From positions 15,096-79,095 of the forward strand of contig CAWDKL010000040.1 in assembly GCA_963802745.1 (NCBI GenBank): 64,000 bases of DNA. Reading direction: 5' to 3'. This DNA is from JAJPKK01 sp963802745. GTDB taxonomy: Bacteria > Pseudomonadota > Alphaproteobacteria > Rhizobiales > Xanthobacteraceae. Below, piece after piece: positions 18,301 through 26,431 of the stretch. How positions within the stretch are numbered: position 1 is the stretch's first letter; the number at the start of each line of letters is the position of its first letter. Made by a program: the position numbers and the translations under genes. The notes under the pieces were generated by a model. That model saw nothing but the letters and a program-made list of their open reading frames with translations. It had not been told where the DNA came from and did no database searches.

Positions 18301-18370
18301 ACTACTCGCAAGGACTGGTGTGAGAATTGAAGATATACGAACTGCTGCACGAGTAACAACGCGGATTTAG
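15365..18370 (+). pseudogene. ietS: IetS-type subtilisin-like protease, broken and interrupted by a repeat
   Basis: Pieces in several frames make one S8 protease. MASPIQIILNQENFEQAREV starts at 15365. Shifts near 15500, 15600 and 16440 (one missing G restores TEADTNSDHGTFIGG) are needed. The catalytic residues are all present: Asp in GVIDGGIG, His in HGTFIGGL, Ser in GTSYAAPL. The catalytic domain ends near 17360. The C-terminal domain resumes at about 17831 (DQQISFGFAWPPSLV, LTLVSTPPLDARFGSEFV) and runs to the stop at 18370, so about 450 bases of foreign DNA separate the two. The ATG lies 48 bases after ietA. The locus is AT-richer than its neighbours, which suggests transfer. Confidence 0.75.
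17405..17809. repeat. dispersed hairpin-rich repeat, copy B, inside ietS
   Basis: This segment matches 1285-1698 in block order, including ATGCCAAGGAACTGCCATTCG, the hairpin between GGTGGCAAGCCCC and GCTTGCCACCCAGCC, GTTCGCCACCAAGCGTTCGAC and the right end GAGGAGGC (17802-17809). It separates the catalytic and C-terminal parts of ietS, so it arrived there by insertion. Exact ends and any target duplication are not resolved. No transposase is encoded. Confidence 0.6.
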
Positions 18371-18918
18371 GCGCGTAGCAATTAAAGCAATCGAAAGTGT
18401 GCCAGGCCGTTGATGTAAGGGGTGTAGGTAACCTAATGAGAGCTGGTAAACGACGTTTGGGCGTCGAAAATTCTCGGTCTTCCAGCGCTGGCGCTCGGCG
18501 TGCCAGGCGATGAGCCAGCGCGGCATCATGAACATGACGGCGAAAGCATCTGCTTCCACCTCCTGGAAGTCGCCAGTGGGTGGCTCGGCCATCGGCATTC
18601 GGCGCAGGATAGTTTCGTCATCAAGGCTCGGGCGGTGATGCAGGGAGAAATGTCCAAGCTCATGCGCGGCGGTAAATCGCTGGATGCTCATCGGCCGCTG
18701 AGTGGTAACGAGAATGCCAGGCAGGGTTCGTTCAGATATGCGCCGAGCAAACCTTGGAGGGGACGGAGTAGCAGCGGGAGGTCAAGCATCTGGATCGCGC
18801 CGAATATATCGACATTTCCGCCGCGCACTTCAATGTGGTGGCGTAAATCCAATCTTTGGTGCAGTCGCGCTGCCGCCATCGTTCCCGAACGCACGGCGCT
18901 GGGATAATCAGCCGCCAC
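18302..18918 (-). pseudogene. ImmA/IrrE-type metallopeptidase, frameshifted and degraded at the C-terminus
   Basis: From a GTG at 18918 the first frame encodes AAARLHQRLDLRHHIEV and LGAYLNEPC. A one-base loss near 18722 shifts to PGILVTTQRPMSIQRFTAAH and the zinc motif HELGH with LSLHHRPSLDDE-like sequence and EVEADAFAVMFMMPRW. That is the COG2856 (ImmA/IrrE) peptidase signature; such proteins usually cleave a partner XRE repressor. After VVYQLSL the expected C-terminal domain is lost or further frameshifted, and the remaining codons to 18302 overlap the end of ietS on the other strand. It overlaps the upstream XRE gene by 11 bases. Confidence 0.65.
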
Positions 18919-19294
18919 GGGTCACCCCCGGTGCGCGCGCCCGGGCGCGCAGGTACTCGGCAAACCGGCCAAGTTCTTCACGATCCTGCTGCGATAGGTC
19001 GGCTGCTTGCCGCGCCAGATGCGCCACGTCAATTGGCAGACTTGCGGACGCCTGATCTTCACCGGTGAAATAAGCGACCGGCTGACGATAGAGTTTAGCA
19101 AGACGCGTAAGCTCGATCGCCTCGACGCGGCGGTGCCCACCCTCTATGTCGGTCAGTGCGGTGCGCGGGATCTTCAGATACGTCGCCACCTCTTCTTGCT
19201 TCAAGCCGAGATACTTGCGGGCTTCTTTCAGCCGGTCACCCAGACGACGACGCTCTTCATCATCGCTTTCATGTTGGACAGCGATATCCGTCAT
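18908..19294 (-). CDS. XRE-family repressor paired with ImmA
   Basis: This 128-residue protein has an XRE helix-turn-helix (LGDRLKEARKYLGLKQEEVATYLKIPRTALTDIE) and a C-terminal segment (VAYFTGEDQA, HLARQAADLSQQDREELGRF) of the kind found in repressors cleaved or regulated by ImmA-type peptidases. The ATG at 19294 is supported by GGAG eight bases upstream and by its overlap (ATGA) with the stop of the preceding small gene. It is the one intact reading frame of this three-gene operon. Confidence 0.75.
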   Translation of the reverse strand: MTDIAVQHESDDEERRRLGDRLKEARKYLGLKQEEVATYLKIPRTALTDIEGGHRRVEAIELTRLAKLYRQPVAYFTGEDQASASLPIDVAHLARQAADLSQQDREELGRFAEYLRARARAPGVTRGG

Positions 19295-19562
19295 GGCTTC
19301 GCTCCGTTCCTCTTGATCCATTCTTTCTCGATGCGTGGAAGCAGGTGTCCATGGCGTTTTCCACCGAGACGTAACCTCCGGCACGTACGACGTTGTGCGG
19401 GAGCTGACAGCCGATCATCGGTTCAACGGCACAAAGAATTGCAACAGCCACAAGCGAATCGATTGGCATAGGAGCCTTCGCAATCTGCGCCGGCATCGTG
19501 GGTAAGGAAATCCCCCTGATCGAGGCTTCCTCCTTAACCGCCTCGATCAGTTCGCCAAGCAA
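19291..19562 (-). pseudogene. small conserved protein at the head of the XRE-ImmA operon, frameshifted
   Basis: Reading left from about 19562 (a TTG start, uncertain) gives LGELIEAVKEEASIRG, PTMPAQIAKAPMPIDSLVA and NVVRAGGYVSVENAM. Shifting frame near 19345 gives HLLPRIEKEWIKRNGAKP and a stop whose TGA overlaps the XRE ATG. That overlap is the main reason for the frame choice. The product would be about 90 residues, cytosolic, with no family I can name. It probably belongs to the same operon as the XRE and ImmA genes. Confidence 0.5.
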
Positions 19563-19865
19563 GCAGGCTTCAACAGCTGCGGTAGGGAACGACGCGACTG
19601 CAGAGACCGGAGGAGACTATTGTGTTGACGTTCATTTCCGTGTCTTTCTGAGACGCGATCTACATGTAATGTGTTAAAATCAGACATGCAAGGACAATCG
19701 TCTGCACACCTGTCGCCGCCGAGATTTGCCCCGCAGGTGCTTTCCCAAGGACCAGGCATCCGACGGCATCAGGTTGGGTCAGGAGGTGGCGACGATGGCC
19801 AAGGTTAGACGACCATCACCTCCTGCCGTTTCGTCATAGCAGACGGTCTCATCGGAGGCCTTATG
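19563..19865. other. 303-base gap with no gene seen
   Basis: Between the small-protein operon and ureG I see no protein with family support and no strong hairpin. The AT-rich stretch around 19660-19685 (minus strand ATTTTAACACATTACATG) is a possible promoter area for the leftward XRE operon. No clear -35/-10 pair was found. Confidence 0.4.
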
Positions 19866-20495
19866 CTAAGCCATCCCTCCCAACCCGCCCCGCTCCTCAA
19901 TGAACGCGACCACCGCATCGACCCCCTCGCCCGCCCGCACATTGGCGAATATGAACGGCCGCGCGCCGCGCATGCGCTTGGCGTCGCGCTCCATGACGGC
20001 GAGCGAGGCGCCCACATGGGGGGCGAGATCGGTCTTGTTGATGACCAGGAGGTCGGAGCGGGTGATGCCGGGGCCGCCCTTGGAGGGGATTTTGTCGCCG
20101 GCGGCCACATCGATGACATAGATCGTGAGGTCGGCGAGTTCGGGCGAGAAGGTCGCGGCGAGATTGTCGCCGCCGGATTCGATCAGGATGAGGTCGAGGG
20201 CGGGAAATTTCGCCCGCATTTGCGCGACCGCGGCAAGATTCATGGAGGCATCCTCGCGGATCGCGGTGTGCGGGCAGCCGCCGGTCTCGACCCCGGCGAT
20301 GCGCTCCGGCGGCAGGGCGCCGGAACGGGTCAGATATTCGGCGTCCCATTTGGTGTAGATGTCGTTGGTAATGGCGGCGATGTCGTAGCGGTCGCGAAAA
20401 CGCTTGCACAGCGCATCCATCAGCGAGGTTTTTCCCGATCCGACAGGGCCGCCGACGCCGACCCGCAGCGGCCCGTGGGAGTGCGATGCGGTCAT
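19866..20495 (-). CDS. ureG: urease accessory GTPase UreG
   Basis: This 209-residue cytosolic SIMIBI-class GTPase is needed to load nickel into urease. It has the P-loop GVGGPVGSGKTSL, the nickel motif ETGGCPHTAIREDASMN (Cys-Pro-His), ESGGDNLAATFSPELAD and the guanine motif VINKTDL. The ATG at 20495 overlaps the ureF stop by four bases. Neither ureABC, ureD nor ureE is near: the next genes are unrelated on both sides, so these two accessory genes are separated from any structural genes. Confidence 0.95.
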   Translation of the reverse strand: MTASHSHGPLRVGVGGPVGSGKTSLMDALCKRFRDRYDIAAITNDIYTKWDAEYLTRSGALPPERIAGVETGGCPHTAIREDASMNLAAVAQMRAKFPALDLILIESGGDNLAATFSPELADLTIYVIDVAAGDKIPSKGGPGITRSDLLVINKTDLAPHVGASLAVMERDAKRMRGARPFIFANVRAGEGVDAVVAFIEERGGLGGMA

Positions 20496-21206
20496 GAGCG
20501 GAACAGCCTCGTATATTGGGTTTCGTGGCGCATGCCGGCGATGTCCGCCCGCGGCGTTGCCATCATGATATCATCGAGCGCGGTTTTGGAGGCTGATTCC
20601 GCCGCCGCGGCGATCGCGGCTTCCAGCGCGGCCAGCACGCGCTGGCCGTCGGTCTGGCCGAGCGGAATGAGCCGCACGCCGGCGGAGATCAGGTTCGACA
20701 CCAGGCCGTGCAGGAAGGCCGCCAGCGCGGGACCCAGTACAATGCCGTGCCCGGCGCACGCCACCGCCACCACCACCGGATAGGCGCGCGGCCCCTCCCA
20801 GACGGCGGCGAGCCGGTCGAGCGCGGCCGTGGGCCACGCCGCGTGCGTAATCTTCAGAAAGGCCTCGCCCTGCGCGGTGGTTTCCAAAAACCGTTCCTTG
20901 GCCGGAGGTGAGTGCGGCGGCAAGTTCCGCCACTTCGGCGAGCGCGGCATCGTCGCCGCCCGCCACGGCGCGATGGGCGTGGCAGAACAGCACGGCGTCG
21001 CTCGCGACGCTGCCGTGCCGGATGATCGCGGCAAGCCAGTCCCGCAAGCTATCGGCATCGCGGATGTCGCCCGCCTCCACGGCCCATTCGATGCCGCCCG
21101 AATACGCAAAGGCGCCGACCGGATAGGCCGGCGACATCCAGCTCATGAGCCGGAACAGGGCGGCGTCCTGCGCTTCGCGGCCCGCGGCGCGGTCCGGCTC
21201 ACCCAT
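20492..21206 (-). pseudogene. ureF: urease accessory protein UreF, frameshifted
   Basis: The first frame (ATG 21206, or a GTG at 21227) has FRLMSWMSPAYPVGAFAYSGGIEWAVEAG, the UreF N-terminal signature, up to AELAAALT. The rest lies in another frame from about 20908: PAKERFLETTAQGEAFLKIT, YPVVVAVACAGHGI, LISAGVRLIPLGQTDGQRVLAALE. One base near 20905-20912 (GGCC/GGAGG context) accounts for it. UreF forms the UreDFG complex on apo-urease and gates the UreG GTPase. Because ureG directly downstream is intact, a sequencing error is plausible. Confidence 0.85.
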
Positions 21207-21260
21207 GCTCACGCTGAGCGGCGGCACATTGGACCCACTTTCGCCGACCCTTCGCGACCG

Positions 21261-23324
21261 TCACCGTAGCGCCGCCGCGATGTTGCCGCCATCCACGGTG
21301 GTCACGTCGGCGGTCGTCTTCAAAGCCAGGGCCTGGGCCAGGAACGCCTGCGCCACATCCTCGGCCGTCACCTCGCGCCCGAGCAGGTTGCCGCTCATAT
21401 AGTCGGTCTCCGACAGGCCGCGGGCCTTGGCGCGCTGGGCGATCATCGCTTCGGTGAGCAGACCCGAGCGGATGCGGTCGGCATTGACCGCATTGGCGCG
21501 GATGCCGTCGGCGCCGTGGTCGAGCGCATATTGGCGTGCCAGGAACAGGGTCGCGGCCTTGGGTAGCCCATAGGGCCCGAAATTCGCCCCTGGGTTCACC
21601 GTCTGCTTGGAGGCGTTGAACAACAGGCAGCCGCCGGTGCCTTGCGCCCGCATGATTTTCACCGCCGCTTGGGCGACGCGCTGATGGCCGTAGAAATTGA
21701 GTTCGAAGCTCTCGCGCAGGATCGCTTCATCGACATCGCCGATGCGCCCCTGCCAGGCGGCCCCGGCGTTCGACACCACGATATCGACGCCGCCGAACGT
21801 CTCCGCCACCCGCGCAAAGGCTGCCTGCACCGATGCGGCGTCGGTCACGTCGCAGTGCACCGCGAGCGCCGCGCCGCCCACCGCCTTGGCGGCGGCCTGT
21901 GCCGCCGCTTCGTCGCGATCGAGCAGCGCGATTTCGGCCCCGGCGGCCGCGAAGGCCTTGGCGGTCGCGGTGCCGATGGCGCCGGCGCCGCCCGTGATGG
22001 CGGCGATCTGGCCGGCGAGCGGAAGCTCCTTGGCGCTCCCCAGTTTTGCCTGTTCGAGCGACCAGTATTCGCAATCGAACATGTCGGCCTCGGAAATCGA
22101 TTCGAACCGCCCGGAAGCTTCGGCGTCCGTGATGGTCTCGACCGCGGCCTCGGCGAGATCGGCGGCGATGCGGGCATCTTTCTTCGAGCGGCCGAGGCCG
22201 AACAGGCCGAGCCCCGGCACCAGCACGACGCGCGGCAGCGGATCCAGTATTTTTTTGACACCGCCGCAGCGCGCGTTGTTGCGTTCGAAATAGAGCCGGT
22301 AATGGTCCATGAAGGCCGCGGCCGCCGTTGCGACGGAGGCAGCGAACTGTGCGGCTGCGTCCGCCCCACCGCCCTGGGGCGCCGGAACCACCAGCGGCCA
22401 GTTCTTGGTGCGGATGGTGTGGTCGGGCGTGACCACGCCGGCCGTGGCATAGCGCGCGACCTCCGCGCCATTGACGAAGTTCAGGATGGCCTCGCCGGTG
22501 CGAAACTCCATGATCAGCCGCCGGTGCGCCCCGGACGGCACCTTCAGGGCACAGGCGCCGCGGATGATCGGCGCCACCTCGGCACGCGGCATCAATTGCT
22601 GCGGCAATTGCGCGGTGGCGAACACCGCCCGGCGCCCCTGCCGCAACCGCGCTTCGGCCAGCGACACCATCTCGATCATGCGCTCATAGGCCTCTTCGGC
22701 GCTTTCCCCGAAGGTGAAGATGCCGTGCTTGTGAAGCACCAGCCCATGGGCGGCAGGGTTGGCCTCGTAAACCTCGGCGGCCTTCTTCGCCAGCGCGAAG
22801 CCCGGCATGATGTATGGCACCACCCCCATCCGGCCATCGTAAAGCTCCGTCGCCCGCGCCTCGCCGTCCGGCTGATCGATGAGGCTGAGCACCGCGGTGG
22901 AATGGGTGTGGTCCACGAATTTGTGCGGGACGAAGGCGTGCAGCAGCGTCTCGACGGAAGGATTGGGCGCCATCGGGTCGAGCAAGTTGGCGCGCTGCAC
23001 CCGCACCATCTCCTCATCGGACAGCGCGTCGCGCTCACGCAGCATGCGCAACTCGGCCAATCGCACCGCCGGCAAGCCGGCCGGCTCGATGACGGCCATG
23101 TCGGCACCCGAGCCTTTGACGCAAAGGACATCCACTACCCGGCCCATCAGATCGGAGGCGCGCGTCTTGACCGAGGTGTTGCCGCCGCCATGCAGCACGA
23201 GGCGCGGGTCGCCGCCGAGGAGACGCGTCGTGTAGACCCGCAGCGCCAGGTCGCGCGGCACCCCTTTGGCGGCGTAGGTCGCCACCATGGCCTCGGCGTC
23301 GGCCTTCACGAAGCGGCTTTGCAT
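21261..23324 (-). CDS. bifunctional class II aldolase / short-chain dehydrogenase
   Basis: The product is 687 residues. The N-terminal half is a zinc-dependent class II aldolase (LHGGGNTSVKTRA, HTHSTAVLSL, LHKHGIFTFG). The C-terminal 260 residues are an NAD(P)-binding short-chain dehydrogenase (AITGGAGAIGTATAKAFAAA, VSNAGAAW, YGLPKAA as the YxxxK pair). This is the RhaD-like COG3347 fusion, in which rhamnulose-1-phosphate aldolase activity is coupled to lactaldehyde oxidation; the substrate here is not certain. The ATG at 23324 follows a strong GGAGAG ribosome site. No rhamnose transporter or isomerase is near. Confidence 0.88.
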   Translation of the reverse strand: MQSRFVKADAEAMVATYAAKGVPRDLALRVYTTRLLGGDPRLVLHGGGNTSVKTRASDLMGRVVDVLCVKGSGADMAVIEPAGLPAVRLAELRMLRERDALSDEEMVRVQRANLLDPMAPNPSVETLLHAFVPHKFVDHTHSTAVLSLIDQPDGEARATELYDGRMGVVPYIMPGFALAKKAAEVYEANPAAHGLVLHKHGIFTFGESAEEAYERMIEMVSLAEARLRQGRRAVFATAQLPQQLMPRAEVAPIIRGACALKVPSGAHRRLIMEFRTGEAILNFVNGAEVARYATAGVVTPDHTIRTKNWPLVVPAPQGGGADAAAQFAASVATAAAAFMDHYRLYFERNNARCGGVKKILDPLPRVVLVPGLGLFGLGRSKKDARIAADLAEAAVETITDAEASGRFESISEADMFDCEYWSLEQAKLGSAKELPLAGQIAAITGGAGAIGTATAKAFAAAGAEIALLDRDEAAAQAAAKAVGGAALAVHCDVTDAASVQAAFARVAETFGGVDIVVSNAGAAWQGRIGDVDEAILRESFELNFYGHQRVAQAAVKIMRAQGTGGCLLFNASKQTVNPGANFGPYGLPKAATLFLARQYALDHGADGIRANAVNADRIRSGLLTEAMIAQRAKARGLSETDYMSGNLLGREVTAEDVAQAFLAQALALKTTADVTTVDGGNIAAALR

Positions 23325-23459
23325 GGGTGGCTCTCCTCTGCGCGTGCGAACGCATATGCATCCGATTTCGCAGTGCGGCAAGATACGAGAGCTTGGCTCC
23401 CGTGCCGCCGGGATTTATGACTATCCGCACCGATTGCTTTGCACGTGGCGGGCCGTCGC

Positions 23460-23843
23460 ATGGATGCCGACGCAATCCGCGACCTGTTTTCGCAATTCCG
23501 CCCCGTGACGCTGAAGCGCATGTTCGGCGGCGCCGGGATCTATGCCGAAGGCCTCATGTTCGGGCTCGTCTTCGACGCGACGATTTATCTTCGCGTGGAT
23601 GCGGCCAGCATTGCGGATTTCGAACGCGAAGGCAGCACGCCGTTCGTTTATCCCCTTGCCAAGAGTCCGGGCCGTTTGCGACGCCCGTCGCAAACGTTCT
23701 GGCGGCTGCCAGAGCGCTTCTATGACGACCCGGACGAACTGGCCCGTTGGGCCCGTCGCGCGCTGGCGATTGCGGAACACAAGAGGAGCGTGTCCGGTAT
23801 GCGGCGCAAACGGAAACTGTCATCGTGGTCCTCGGCGGAGTGA
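23460..23843 (+). CDS. TfoX N-terminal domain protein
   Basis: This 127-residue protein has a TfoX/Sxy N-terminal domain: LFSQFRPVTLKRMFGGAGIYAEGLMFGLV, IYLRVD, GSTPFVYPLAKSPGRL and WRLPERFYDDPDELARWARRAL. Only the N-domain is present, as in many alphaproteobacterial homologues whose function is unknown; a competence role is not implied. The ATG at 23460 was chosen over an ATG seven codons upstream because the domain begins immediately after it. The Arg/Lys/Ser tail (RRKRKLSSWSS) is beyond the domain. Confidence 0.8.
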   Translation: MDADAIRDLFSQFRPVTLKRMFGGAGIYAEGLMFGLVFDATIYLRVDAASIADFEREGSTPFVYPLAKSPGRLRRPSQTFWRLPERFYDDPDELARWARRALAIAEHKRSVSGMRRKRKLSSWSSAE

Positions 23844-23928
23844 CCACAGATCTTTATGCTTCAACGATTCGTGAATTCCCTGCCCCCCTTCATCGTTCGG
23901 CGGTCTGGATTGGTGATATCGTGTCAAA

Positions 23929-23990
23929 ATGAAAGACATTACCGTTTCCATCGACGAAGATACCTGCATGGCGATCGCATTTGGATCGTT
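23929..23990 (+). pseudogene. possible antitoxin N-terminal remnant
   Basis: An ATG at 23929 starts MKDITVSIDEDT, the N-terminal ribbon typical of VapB/ribbon-helix-helix antitoxins (KNITVTVDEETY-like), but similarity stops after about 12 residues and the frame then runs into the 3' end of mtnA on the other strand. It looks like the leftover start of a lost toxin-antitoxin pair; the match is short and could be chance. Confidence 0.25.
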
Positions 23991-25091
23991 TTATTGCCTC
24001 GCACGGTCCGCAAACATTGCGGCGAGCGCTTCGCGACTCGCCGCGCTGACACCGCGCTCGGTAATGAGCCCCGTGACAAGCCGCGCCGGCGTCACGTCGA
24101 AGGCGTAGTTCGCAACCGGTGATCCGTCCGGCACCACCGTCACGGTTTCGATGCGTCCGTCCGCGGTGCGGCCCGTGATGGTCGCGACCTCCTCCGGCCC
24201 GCGCTGTTCGATCGGAATCTCCGCGACGCCGTCACTCAGGGCGAAGTCGATGGTCGAGGACGGCACGGCGGCATAAAACGGCACGCCATTGTCCCGCGCC
24301 GCCAGCGCCTTCAGATAGGTCCCGATCTTGTTGCAGACATCGCCTTGCGCGGTCACGCGGTCGGCCCCCACGATGACGAGGTCGACAAGCCCGTGCTGCA
24401 TCAGGTGACCGCCCGTGTTGTCGGCGATGACGGCGTGGGGCACGCCCTGGTGCCACAATTCCCAGGCCGTGAGCGCTGCGCCCTGGTTGCGCGGACGGGT
24501 CTCATCGACCCAGACATGGATCGGCAGCCCTTTCAGGTGTGCCTTGTAGACCGGCGCCAGCGCCGTGCCCCAATCGACGGTCGCGAGCCAGCCGGCGTTG
24601 CAATGGGTCAGCACGTTGACCGGGTCCCCAGCCGGCTTGCCGGCCGCGATGCTCTCGATCAGCGCAAGGCCGTGGCGCCCGATCGCCGCGTTGCCGGCGA
24701 TGTCGTCCCGGCAGATCGCCGCGGCGCGGGCATAGGCAGCGGCGACACGCGCCTCATAGGGCTGATTGCGCACCGCGGCGACGATCTCGTCGAGGGCCCA
24801 TTTCAGATTGACGGCGGTCGGCCGCGTCGCCAGCAGCACCGCATAGGCGTGGTCCATCGCGGCGTCGGAGGAATTTACCCGCAAAGCCAGACACATGCCG
24901 TACGCCGCGACGGCTCCGATCAACGGCGCACCCCGCGTTTGCATCGTGGAAATGGCATGCGCGGCATCCACGAGTGTCGCGAGGCGCACGGTTCGCAAAG
25001 CATGCGGCAACGCGGTCTGGTCGATGATGCCGACCGACCAGCCGTCATCTTGCAACCAGACGCTGCGTCTGGATTCGCCATCGATCAGCAT
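23991..25091 (-). CDS. mtnA: S-methyl-5-thioribose-1-phosphate isomerase
   Basis: This 366-residue cytosolic isomerase of the methionine salvage pathway converts methylthioribose-1-phosphate to methylthioribulose-1-phosphate. Key motifs are RGAPLIGAVAAYGM, the catalytic Cys in LTHCNAGWLATVDWGTALAP and the catalytic Asp in IVGADRVTAQGDVCNKIGT, with YAAVPSSTIDFAL towards the end. The ATG at 25091 (MLIDGESRRSVWLQDDG) gives the usual length; in-frame codons reaching upstream to 25355 lack similarity. Other salvage genes (mtnK, mtnP) are not in the window. Confidence 0.92.
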   Translation of the reverse strand: MLIDGESRRSVWLQDDGWSVGIIDQTALPHALRTVRLATLVDAAHAISTMQTRGAPLIGAVAAYGMCLALRVNSSDAAMDHAYAVLLATRPTAVNLKWALDEIVAAVRNQPYEARVAAAYARAAAICRDDIAGNAAIGRHGLALIESIAAGKPAGDPVNVLTHCNAGWLATVDWGTALAPVYKAHLKGLPIHVWVDETRPRNQGAALTAWELWHQGVPHAVIADNTGGHLMQHGLVDLVIVGADRVTAQGDVCNKIGTYLKALAARDNGVPFYAAVPSSTIDFALSDGVAEIPIEQRGPEEVATITGRTADGRIETVTVVPDGSPVANYAFDVTPARLVTGLITERGVSAASREALAAMFADRARQ

Positions 25092-25252
25092 CGCTATATC
25101 CTGTCTCGGTCCGGCACCGCGCTGCCGGCCATCGAGGCCAGCGAAGATCGGCAAGCGGTGCGTGGCCGATCCAATAGCGCTCCCGCGCTCGCCATGGCGC
25201 TTAAAATTTCCGCTATGACCGTAGCTGCCAACCCCAACGGCGTCGATCGCGC

Positions 25253-26119
25253 TCAATACGGCCGCTGCGTGCCCTTGACGGTGGTCCGCCACATCAGCCG
25301 GCGCTGGTCGGCGGGGAAATCGTCGCGCGCGTGCGACGAACAGCGGTTGTCCCAAACCAGGAGGTCGCCGACCCTCCAGACGTGCCGGTAGACGAATTCC
25401 GGGCGCTCCGCATGGTCGAACACGGCGGCGAGCAGCGCGTCGCTCTCGGCCTGCGGCATATCGACGATCTTCATCGTCATCAGGCGATCCACATACACCG
25501 CCTTGCGGCCAGTCTCGTCATGGGTGCGGAACACCGGATGCACCGCCTCGCCGAACGCCTCGACGCCCTTGCTGGTATCGCCCCGAATCGTGGTTCCGTA
25601 ATTGTAGTGATGCAGCGCTTTGCGGCCTTCGAGGCGCTCGCGGATGGCGGGATCCAGGGTGTCGTAGGCCGCATAGCCGCTGGCGAACAGCGTATCGCCG
25701 CCATAGCTCGGAATTTCCACCGAATACAAGAGCGTGCCGTTATGCGGCACCTCGCCATGGATCATGTCGTGGTGGAAATGCATCTCCCCGTCCGGCAGCG
25801 CCCCGATGACTTCGCCGTTCTCCCGGATGTTGGAGATCAGCATGATGTTGGGCAACAGTTTTGCATAACCCTTGGGGAAGAATTTCGCCGGCCGCGACAG
25901 CGGTCCGATCTCGCCGAAGAACGCGGTCGCCCGGATCAAATCCTCCTGGTCAAAGCTCTGGCCGCGGAACACCAGCACGATGTGATCGAGCCACGCCTGA
26001 TGGATGGCCCGGATCGTGTCGGCGTCAAGCGTATCGCGCAAATCGATGCCGCGGATTTCCGCGCCGATGTGGCGGGTGAGCGGGACGACCTCCAATCGGG
26101 TCTTCGTCGCAGCGTCCAT
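25253..26119 (-). CDS. TauD/TfdA-family Fe(II)/2-oxoglutarate dioxygenase
   Basis: This 288-residue enzyme belongs to the TauD/TfdA family, which oxidises small acids using 2-oxoglutarate and iron. Typical stretches are HIGAEIRGIDLRD, the iron motif in EMHFHHDMIH (His-x-Asp), GGDTLFASGYAAYDTL, HPVFRTHDETGRKAVYV and the distal His and Arg in WDNRCSSHARDDFP ... RRLMWRTTVKG. The substrate is unknown: no sulfonate or phenoxyacid genes accompany it. The gene is about 160 bases upstream of mtnA on the same strand, but a shared role is not obvious. Confidence 0.87.
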   Translation of the reverse strand: MDAATKTRLEVVPLTRHIGAEIRGIDLRDTLDADTIRAIHQAWLDHIVLVFRGQSFDQEDLIRATAFFGEIGPLSRPAKFFPKGYAKLLPNIMLISNIRENGEVIGALPDGEMHFHHDMIHGEVPHNGTLLYSVEIPSYGGDTLFASGYAAYDTLDPAIRERLEGRKALHHYNYGTTIRGDTSKGVEAFGEAVHPVFRTHDETGRKAVYVDRLMTMKIVDMPQAESDALLAAVFDHAERPEFVYRHVWRVGDLLVWDNRCSSHARDDFPADQRRLMWRTTVKGTQRPY

Positions 26120-26431
26120 GGTTTTCCTCCCGAGCGGCGCCTGGCCGCCTTATCGAGCCGGCCCGAGGCGGGAAGTAAGTTAGCTTTTTGCGGGAAAGCT
26201 GACCAGCGCTGCCCACTGCAATCGATCTGCTCTACAAGTTGGTCATTGAAGGGCTTCAAAAGCCTAGCGACTCTCCGTTGCCTAGCTTTTGTGCCCGCTG
26301 CAGACGGCGGCGAGTTCTGGGCCTCATTGGGGAAACCGCCGGCCCGGTGTCGTTGGGCACCGGGAAACTGGTCGCGGAGGTGTTTTGTCCGGACTTCGTT
26401 GAGGCGTGGGGGCGACCGCCGAAGACCGCGA
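26120..26431. other. 312-base gap with no gene seen
   Basis: Neither strand gives a protein with recognisable family features between the dioxygenase start and the REase-HEPN-like gene. Small inverted repeats are present (GGCTTCAAAAGCC near 26249, CGGTGTCGTTGGGCACCG near 26345). They may mark the end of the TauD promoter region or a remnant repeat. Confidence 0.35.
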
